From: Serripes groenlandicus
Taxonomy: Eukaryota > Mollusca > Bivalvia > Cardiida > Cardiidae
Length of the DNA: 64,000 nucleotides
Direction: 5' to 3'
Assembly (NCBI GenBank): GCA_031761405.1
Contig: JASEVX010000011.1
Span: 15,187,609 to 15,251,608 of the forward strand
Part shown: piece after piece, positions 56,462 to 64,000 of the stretch
How the letters are laid out: each line of letters opens with the position of its first letter
Position numbering within the stretch: position 1 is the stretch's first letter
Program-made: the position numbers and the translations under genes
The notes under the pieces: model-generated
The model's database searches: none
What the model was told of the DNA's origin: nothing
What the model saw: the letters and a program-made list of their open reading frames with translations, nothing else

Positions 56462-57195
56462 TACGCTGCTTTAAAAAGGCAGTTTTGATTCTTGCCAACA
56501 GCTGGTCGTGGTAGATTGCCTATAGGCAAGGCACCTAACTAATAAAACTGTATTATGTATAAGCAGACTGTTGCTGGGATATAACCGAAATACTGTTGAA
56601 ATGGCATGAAACCCCAATCGTAAACAGAAACCATATTATTTGTTGTTGAGGGTTGATGTATGAATTTTGAAATATGTTGACACTAGGAGTATGAACTGAA
56701 AAATGTTTTAGAGTACACTGTACATACCCAGCTTAGAGCAATATTGTCTTCTGATCTTGGTCTACTCAATTTGTCAGTTTTTCAGACTCTCACTTTATTA
56801 TTATGAGTAATGTAATATCTAGCCAGTCTCCGCAAAAGTTATATTTAAAAAAAAAAATAATAATGAAAGATTGATATAGTTGATTACCACCAATGTAAGT
56901 CTGAGCATGACATAAGCTTTTTTGATTTGAAAAAGATCAGATGCCACATCATAGGTTATACTAAGATATATTTTTGTCTAGATATGTTTGTATAGTCTTC
57001 TGCTGAGACTGCTGTAGTAACATTTTATGTTTGACAGTTTAGTGGGTTATGTTTTCACTTAACAACACTGATAGAATCTTTAATGTAATTTGTATGTAAT
57101 AAGGAAGAAAACCAATACTTTCTTTACTTCATTGAACATAGCTTTTATTTAGGTATGCTTGTAACAAATTATACAAAATCTCTTTTTTTGCAGAA
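56462..57195. other. Intergenic DNA, nothing identified
   Basis: Unique-looking AT-rich sequence without a supported frame. Confidence 0.3.
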
Positions 57196-57199
57196 ATGC

Positions 57200-57408
57200 A
57201 ATACCCCTTTCCCACTTGCAGAGCATTTTGAGGCATTTGCACTTGATGACTAATGAACACATTGTCACAAAGGGATAACTTGTTCATAGTGGGCAATATG
57301 TTTGCAACGATGTTTTCAACTTTTCTTCTATGCTACCTTCATAAACATAGACTTTCCATATTTTTGTCTGAATTTCTGCTGCAGGTTTATATGTGGGAAA
57401 GGGAGTCA
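57200..57408. mobile_element. TTAA-type MITE (family T), full-length but eroded
   Basis: The left CCCCTTTCCCACTTGCAGAG and right CTGCTGCAGGTTTATATGTG then GGAAAGGG are inverted termini of family T. The flanking TTAA is no longer intact. Confidence 0.6.
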
Positions 57409-57540
57409 TTGAGGATTTTGTATTGATCTGTTGCCTTCTTTTCCTACAGAGGTACTTTTTATTTTTGTTATTTAACCAATGTGAAATACATCAGTAAAAT
57501 TGTTCCTGGTAATATGTACAGCAACTAGTGGTTTATTTGC

Positions 57541-57620
57541 TTAACCTTTTCCCACATACAATGATTGAATGCTATAATTTCTCAAAAGGCTGTCTGCTGC
57601 AGAGGCGTCAAAATAAGTTG
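57541..57620. mobile_element. Internally deleted TTAA-type MITE
   Basis: TTAACCTTTTCCCACATACA is followed after about 30 bases by GGCTGTCTGCTGCAGAGGCG, family-T words with most of the interior missing. Confidence 0.5.
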
Positions 57621-57699
57621 AAATGAATGTGTGTATTTCAACATAATTCGTGTGAGACAGTGAGAGTTATTGAAGATATGTATAGACTAGAAGATTTTC

Positions 57700-58200
57700 A
57701 AATTTGTAAATTTCCTAAAAAAAAATCTTAAAGGGAGATAAATCAATGTGAAATTTAGCGAAAGAACAAAGCCAACAGTGTTTTGTTTTGTTTCATTCAA
57801 CAACCCATTTAACAAATTATTGATATGAGAACTATTGAAAAGATATTGATTTTTTGTTGGGCTATTGTTAAAAAAAAACATAAAGGGAGATAATCCAATG
57901 TAAAACTCAACTAGTAAGCACTGCAACCATTGTTTTAAGCTTCATTCAAGAACCCTTATAACCAGTTATTCATATTACAAATTTATCCAAAAGATACTGC
58001 ACTAAGAGACATTTAATTCAAAATTGTATTTTTCCTGGGCTAATTTTATGAAAAAAAAATCATAAAGGGAGATCATTTAATAGGAAATATCTCTGTAATT
58101 AGCACCGCGACCTATATATTTTTTTGTTTCATTCAACAACCCTTATAATAAGGTGTTCATATGAAAAGTATTAAAAAAAAAAATCTGTCCACTATAATTT
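57700..58200. repeat. Three diverged ~165-bp tandem units
   Basis: AAAGGGAGATAAATCAATGT, AAAGGGAGATAATCCAATGT and AAAGGGAGATCATTTAATAG start units near 57731, 57890 and 58064. Each is followed by TTTCATTCAACAACCC-like words. Confidence 0.7.
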
Positions 58201-58559
58201 TTTAAATTCCAACTTTTGTATTGTACCCGTGTTCAATTTTATACATATTTGATCATGGCGGCCATCTTGAATTATTGTATATAAAGTGTTAAAATAGAAA
58301 TATTTTAAAAATTGGTCAATATTGATGAAGTTGACACATGATTGATTCCTGTAATATGAAATAAAAACATGTTGATATATAAATGTATGTGTTTGTGTTC
58401 ACTGGTATGAAATAGTGTTGTTTCTCTACATTCCGTTATATTTCCTTAAACTGAGCACATATATGTGTTTTAAAAGAGTGCATAGCAAAAGAAGTAGATC
58501 CCCGACCCATTGTTTTGAATGTTGTTTTGAGTTAGTCTTTGAGTAAGGAAACTCTGGAC

Positions 58560-59005
58560 AAAATTTAAGAAAATTCTGTCCATTGGAAAAATTCAAAGGA
58601 TACGCCTTTAACTTTTAGCTTTAAACATCATCTTCTCCTGAACAACAGGACCAATGTCACTTAAACTTCACAGGAATGTTTCTTTTGGTGGCCTTCTTTC
58701 AAAATTGTTCAAAGATCAAAATTCCATTGAGAACTTTGGTTGCTGCGGCATCAGAAAGAGGGCAAAATGTCCGAACTTTAAAAATCTTCTCCTCTGAATA
58801 TGCATGTCAAATTCCAATATAGTTTGGTAGATATGTTCCTTGGGTTTACTTTTACTGATAAACTATTCCTTTAACTGAGTGTCCACTACTTGCAGTTTCA
58901 TTTGAACTCTTGATCAAATTGTCACAGATATTTGCAGTTAATTATTTGCTTCTAATTTACTATCATTCAGGTGATCGATTTAGGGCCATCTTGGCCCTCT
59001 TGTTA
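58560..59005 (-). repeat. Dispersed repeat ending in a GGGCCATCTTGGCCC hairpin
   Basis: CTTCTCCTGAACAACAGGAC, TTCACAGGAATGTTTCTTTT and TTTGGTTGCTGCGGCAT occur here. The latter part recurs in inverted orientation at about 62620-62700. It ends with TTCAGGTGATCGATTTAGGG and the hairpin AGGGCCATCTTGGCCCT. Confidence 0.65.
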
Positions 59006-59451
59006 ATAAATCAAAATGCAGTTAAACGTCTGTCGCGCTTCGGAACGTACACTGCAGAATTATAGATAGATACGCATCGAGGATAATAAATTGAACATGT
59101 TTTCATTATAATCATCAATTTCAATCTTTTAAGTACCCCCTTTCTTCTACCCTCTTGTAAATAATGGTAGGTTGTCATTTTTGCTTCTCTTTAAAGATTC
59201 AAAGTAGCTACGATATTGCAATTTATATAGAAAATACATTAAAAATACAACAATAAAAATCTTGCTTTTTTACTAGATAGCGAGAATGATATTTTCAACA
59301 ATATTAATATAAGCTATCGTGAGAATTTGTCAATAACGCAACATATACAAATTTTGTGAATCAATGCGTAGTGACGGATTGATACTTATTCATGCGAAGA
59401 TAATTACATTTCAGGTATAGATCCAATTCGTGAATTAAACAGTTTTATTCA
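59006..59451. other. Intergenic DNA, nothing identified
   Basis: AT-rich sequence, no supported gene. Confidence 0.3.
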
Positions 59452-61852
59452 TTACAAAATAAAACCTTTTACATAGCCCCAGTCCATTGTGCCGTGGATG
59501 TGTCCCAAATCCAACCAAAGATGATAGACTGGGGCGTTTATAATCGATTGACTCAATACATGACCTACCTTATACCCTGCTCTTAACCAATGCTGGATTA
59601 AAGCATCTTGTGTTGGTGGAATGTTCTCTATTTGCCTGTTTTTCTGAGTGAATAAAGACTGTTGCGTACCATTAACGCTACTGTCGGTGTTTCCACAGTC
59701 ATACATGATCACCAATAATCTCTCAAGTGTGAGAAGTACATCTAGGACATTTTGTTGGATGACATCCTAGCTAATGGGCATAAAGCATTAGAAGCATCAT
59801 AAAAGACATTCCAAGCAGACTGGGCTGTTCGTTTACCTATTCCAGCAAAGAAAGATGCTACATCAAATCCAGTTAGGGCATGAAATGCAGTAAGTGCTGT
59901 GGCCTTATTTTGGCCAATTGTTTGAGTCATGGCTGTCACATCAAGGTACCGAAAAGTGCTACCTATACCAAATGTCAACCATTGACATTCACAATCAATC
60001 TCTTCTGGGCCAAATGTATGCCTATGACAACAGTTCTAATAAGGATCTTCTTCATACCCTGCTGAGCTACATCTAAAGCATGTACTAACATTCTAGTGTC
60101 AGCCCCTTCATGTGAACATTCTATCAGCCCGGTAACATCAGAAGTCGCTTAGGAAATCATGCTCTCACCATGAGTAATTATAACATTTCCTGGAAATGAT
60201 TCATACATTACACGTTCAGCGATAAGATGAAACAGTTTGGATGTGTTGTCATCTTCACGCAGGAACTCTTGCGTCCCTTTTTTTTTTTGTAAAGACTTGC
60301 CAATTACCATGTATCATATGTGTTCCTTTAATATTCCTGGTTTTATCATGTTTCTGACATCCTCGGTACCCATGCTATTCATAACATATATGGAACCCTG
60401 GGCAAATTGGCTAGCGAAACTTCGTAAAGCATGCACCACGATTTCCCCCGTAACTACACTGTAATTTTTGTACCGCATGAGGTTTGTGGAATGCGGCTAA
60501 TCAGGCGGCTGCATTTTACCTCATACACTATTTATGAGTACGATATATTTACAGCCAATTTGCCCAGAGTATAAAATATTTTATGAATAGCCTGGGTACC
60601 CAGGATGGTTTATGATGGCTGCACCATCTAGGATGATTGTCTGGGCAACTCGGGGTTTCACTGTGTCATGTTTAAGTACACGTTTTTTAACACATTCCAA
60701 GAGGTCTGCCTTGGTTTCACACCGCATAGCGCCATAATCTGAGAAAAATAATTCCATGTCTGTTTTTTGCACTTGGCACACAGTGTAAAGCGTTAAAAAC
60801 AATGAGCGATCACGTTTCACGTCTATTTTTCTCTTTCGTTTTCTCTTTCGGCACATGCTTTCCAAAGAGTGTGATGCTTTTAGAAAACTGTCAGCCGTTC
60901 TGGAAGTGGCTTTATGATCCTTTGAGATAACGGATGTCCATCCTGACCCATCAAGTAGATCACCCAAGCATGTTAGCAATGTCTTCTTATATGAAGTCCT
61001 CCTAAAATTACCACATAAGAGTATTCCCCATCTGTCTCTGGACATGCCCATTGAATGTTCTTTGCAATTGTATACAGTGGATGGTCACAGGCTATGACAG
61101 GGGTTTGTCCGTGGTTAACAATATCAACAGCATTTTGCACCACATCCATTCAATGCTAAATCAATTCAACTGACTTGAAATCGTCTGGAAATAGCGGCAA
61201 CAGTATACTGATAGCTTGTTGGCTTGTGGTCTGGGCTTGATGGTATGCATGATAAGCAGCCCACGATGCGTGTTCTCGATCACTTTGATTGGATTCGATG
61301 CTATAATTGTCCAAGTCCTGTGACATACTTATGATATCAAAGATATGCTGACACCACTGTGATTCTGCTTCATCATCAACTGTATAATAAGGCTTGTCAA
61401 GTTAAGGAATTTCTGGAAAAGGTGGATCTTTGATTACCGCAACATATACTACCGATATGTAGCTGTAAGGACGGTTGGAAATGTTGCGGTCAAAGCTGGA
61501 TAATGGGGAACGTGTATGAAATGTCACTCGTCTGTGCTGTATTCGATTCAGCTTCAGTGGATGCAGTTTGTAGGGGATAAGCCTTTGTTCCAGATGTGTT
61601 GCAAAGAAGACAAGTCATATCTGGATTAGTAGGCTGAGTTACCGTCTGTTGTGTAAATGTCTCTGGTATTTCAGAAACGTCACCACTACTCCTGCTAGTT
61701 TTTTTGTATCCAGTACCACCACATGCATAGCCTGTAGGACATATCAAATGCCCATCACGTATTTGCTCACACAGAGAATATAAATCCCAATTGATGTTTG
61801 GCATAGCTATTACAGCAGGTTCTGTTTTAACATGTGTTAAAGCTTTTGCCAT
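59452..61852 (-). pseudogene. Disrupted copy of a multicopy uncharacterised metazoan protein (TGCDT-motif family)
   Basis: On the minus strand an ATG at 61852 opens a 120-codon frame (CEQIRDGHLICPTGYACGGT). Further pieces lie in changing frames: DHPLYTIAKNIQWACPETDG and VILGGLHIR (about 61080-61000), LGDLLDGSGWTSVISK and RTADSFLKASH (60581-61051), and TIILDGAAI. Then EFLREDDNTSKLFHLIAERV (about 60270-60205) and HEGADTRMLVHALDVAQQGM (about 60115-60055), and TAFHALTGFDVASFFAGIGK (about 59890-59840). The end reads LFTQKNRQIENIPPTQDALI (about 59650). I recall this motif order from a repeated family in cnidarian and molluscan genomes, where the TGFDV site is usually TGCDT. The acidic ADTR and DTDV-like motifs suggest a PIN/FEN-like nuclease fold, which is inference. 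Stops and shifts show it is dead. Confidence 0.65.
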
Positions 61853-61869
61853 GTTTATTTAATTTTAGT

Positions 61870-62560
61870 ACACAACAGAGTTATCTGTAAAGTAAAAAGA
61901 TTGTTAAAGCTTTCACTATATATACATATAAGGAAAGATTTTTTTTAAAGTTTTCAGAATATATATATATGTAACCGGGTTAGGTGTGAAGTTGTCAACT
62001 ACCAAGTCAATATATGATGAATATTTAATTTCATCTAAGAGTATATAAAACCCTGGAAAAATAATAATTTGTAAAGCAAACAAATGTCCGGTGATAATTA
62101 CAATAATAATAATAACAATAAAACTAGTATTCACAATGAATAAAGATTATTATCTTACCGGAGCATCTTTTATCTTATTAGTATTTACTAACATAAATAT
62201 TATATTAAAGAGTAACGTGTTGACTGGTCGCCGAGCAGACCGAACGTGAAGGACGGGGATTGGAACGCGAGAACATAGTTAAAGGCGGGAAACCGAGAAC
62301 TATCGCCCACGCTTTCACACTGACAAGTACACATATATGCACGAGACAAACACATAGTAAATACAAGACATATACATGAATGTGATTACAAAACAAGACA
62401 TGTACAATGCGGGGCGTAGCCAAATGTATCCTGTCTTATATACATAATAAGGAATACACGTACCACCACCTTGTGGCTCTGTTTTTTATCAGATCAAAGT
62501 TATTTCAATAAGCTTATTAGAGCACAAGGAACATTCGTGGTAATTAATTTTCAAACTAGG
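61870..62560. other. Intergenic DNA, nothing firm
   Basis: AT-rich with TA runs at about 61960. A GC-richer stretch at 62215-62330 (GGTCGCCGAGCAGACCGAAC) has no recognised coding or repeat identity. Confidence 0.3.
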
Positions 62561-62564
62561 CCAG

Positions 62565-62875
62565 TACGTTTGGACTAGAAGATTTTTAAAGTTATGTCAT
62601 ATTTCCATCTTTCTAATGCCGCAGCAACCCAAGTTCTACACAGAGTTAAATTATTTGGACAAACTTGAAAGAAGATCACCTAAGGAACATTCCTGTGAAA
62701 CCTTTTTGAAATTGGTCCGGTGGTTTAGTAGGAAATTTCGTTTGCAGGAAAATATGAACGGACAATCAGTCGTACATACAGACAGACGGACATACAGACG
62801 CAGCGTCGACTGACGGTAAATGATCACAATAGCTACTCCCGCACTTCGTGCTCAGATGAGCTTATAAAAACAGAT
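62565..62875 (+). repeat. Dispersed repeat with GCACTTCGTGC terminal hairpin
   Basis: GCCGCAGCAACCCAAGTTCT and ATCACCTAAGGAACATTCCT are inverted relatives of 58650-58760. The 3' part (CAGACAGACGGACATACAGA, ATGATCACAATAGCTACTCC) ends in GCACTTCGTGCTCAGATGAG, the terminus also seen near 9167 and 32115. Confidence 0.65.
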
Positions 62876-62879
62876 AAAC

Positions 62880-63400
62880 AATGGTGTTCATAGTTGGTAA
62901 CAAATTATTGCACAAAACAATTACAATTATGCCATTTTTTGTCTTAAGATTGTATAAAAACTTTACATTTTAACATTAAATGGCGGTCATTTTGGCAATC
63001 AAAATGGCCGAAACACGTGTTGATACAAAGGTTGTCCTTTTTACCTGTCTGTTCATAGAAAATATGAATAAAGATAAAAGAAACTTTGATAATATCTCAA
63101 TTATTTGTTAGAATATTAGAGATTATAAATGTTTGTATCGGCTATTTTGGAAAATGGCCGCCACAGCCGCTATAGGCAAAATCTGGTTGGATTCCCGTTT
63201 GAAAATAAATAAGTATATACCACGACACCTTTGTACCAAGTTTCATACTTGTATCAAAAAGTGCACGATTTTTTGCTTAGCCTCCAGACTACGGCGATCC
63301 ATCGGTTAAATTCATATATGTCGGTTGGTAAGGTTACAAGGGAGACATAGATGGCTTGCGCCATTATAACATTCAAACATAACACGAACAAGAGCTATTC
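62880..63400. other. Intergenic DNA, no gene seen
   Basis: Two GGCGGTCATTTTGG / AATGGCCGCCACAG-like words (62972, 63155) hint at another old dispersed repeat. No supported frame. Confidence 0.3.
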
Positions 63401-63402
63401 AA

Positions 63403-63627
63403 TCAGGTCTTTTGACGTACTTTGTACCGGAGTATCTCAACTATGCGTAGTGGCTGTATTTTTATTCGCCTTTTTTGAACTTGTGCCGCCGTTTTGGATT
63501 CTTGTTTAGGCTGTGAATCCAACTTGGGTGGGTTAATCGAACATTGTTTTCGTGTTTGTCTCGCTGCGACGATTTTGCGAAAGCAAGACTTAGGTGTTGC
63601 TTTTCTGGCGACGGTGACGTAAAACAT
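63403..63627 (-). CDS. Basic 74-aa ORF, possibly a degenerate histone-H3-like N-terminus
   Basis: An ATG-initiated minus-strand frame encodes a Lys/Arg/Gln-rich protein (VARKATPKSCFRKIVAARQT, then RKQCSINPPKLDSQPKQESK) ending in RIVEILRYKVRQKT and a stop. The last part loosely resembles the H3 alpha-N region (xLREIRRYQKST), with E, I, R and Y in register. No histone fold follows in any frame in the next 100 bases I read. It may be a decayed H3-variant first exon, an unrelated basic exon, or chance. It lies 370 bases from the window edge. Confidence 0.2.
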   Translation of the reverse strand: MFYVTVARKATPKSCFRKIVAARQTRKQCSINPPKLDSQPKQESKTAAQVQKRRIKIQPLRIVEILRYKVRQKT

Positions 63628-64000
63628 TTGCCTTTAGCTCAAAGTTAAAGTTTCGTTATTTTAATTTTTCTCAATAAGTACCTGTACTAGGGCTTTCATA
63701 TTTGGAATATAGTTACATCTAACACCCTTCTGCACATTGTATTCTGAAGATGCTGAATGCGACCTTATTTTTGCGATAAAAAACATGATTTTTGGCGGTT
63801 TTATGTGGATTTTGAGATTTGAAAATAGCTTCTTCATTTTGTGTTATATCGATTTCAGTCTGTTCACACACATTTCATAAATAAAGAACTTAAGGTGGAA
63901 TCAAACCTTTGAAATAACGTCGTTTTCGACGTCCAAACGTATGTTTTTGTGACAATAACAGCGTGGTTAAAGAAAATGCTACTATTGTCTTTTTGAATTG
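63628..64000. other. Window edge, nothing identified
   Basis: AT-rich sequence with an ATAAATAAAG word near 63879. No gene supported. Confidence 0.3.

Overview
The window is eukaryotic, AT-rich, repeat-dominated DNA with very few host genes. It looks like an invertebrate genome, most likely a lophotrochozoan and probably a bivalve mollusc. The reasons are several diverged non-LTR retrotransposons (LINEs), tRNA-derived SINEs, many short terminal-inverted-repeat elements (MITEs), low-complexity microsatellites, and an animal GT10 fucosyltransferase with a type II membrane anchor. The species call is inference. Nothing prokaryotic (operons, Shine-Dalgarno-led genes, CRISPR) is present.

Layout. 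0-5.2 kb: three copies of a tRNA-derived SINE and a 3.1-kb DNA transposon, whose shorter, internally deleted relative lies inverted at 13.1-14.4 kb. 5.2-18.6 kb: AT-rich DNA with dispersed repeats (8.1-9.2 and 17.35-18.6 kb), microsatellites, a small ATG ORF behind an E-box-containing segment (11.6 kb), a LINE tail (14.4-15.1 kb) and a TTAA-flanked MITE (16.7 kb). 18.6-21.6 kb: an antisense L1/Tx1-like LINE split by a ~520-bp insertion that carries a RecQ-helicase-like N-terminal fragment. 22-25 kb: a second SINE, a hairpin MITE and a hAT-like element. 26.2-27.4 kb: the clearest host gene, an intronless alpha-1,3-fucosyltransferase with a C-terminal frameshift. 27.8-28.3 kb: a 33-bp minisatellite. 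29.8-43.4 kb: a cluster of LINE pieces. It includes a remnant with a 2A-like GDIHQNPGP motif and a recent, 5'-truncated LINE with an intact reverse transcriptase, flanked by an identical ~259-bp direct repeat. It also includes a LINE whose zinc knuckle is split by a MITE at TTAA, where removing the MITE restores the frame. 45.2-47.8 kb: a GATATC fold-back and a ~155-bp tandem array. 49.7-56.2 kb: a 25-copy 263-bp satellite with a duplicated four-monomer higher-order unit. 59.4-61.9 kb: an antisense, disrupted copy of a multicopy uncharacterised metazoan protein family. 61.9-64 kb: mostly dispersed repeats, with one basic ORF near the end.

The only plausible functional host protein is the fucosyltransferase, a Golgi enzyme acting on glycoconjugates. 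Everything else is best read as a record of transposition and tandem amplification. All calls come from reading the sequence; no database search was run, and percent identities were not computed.
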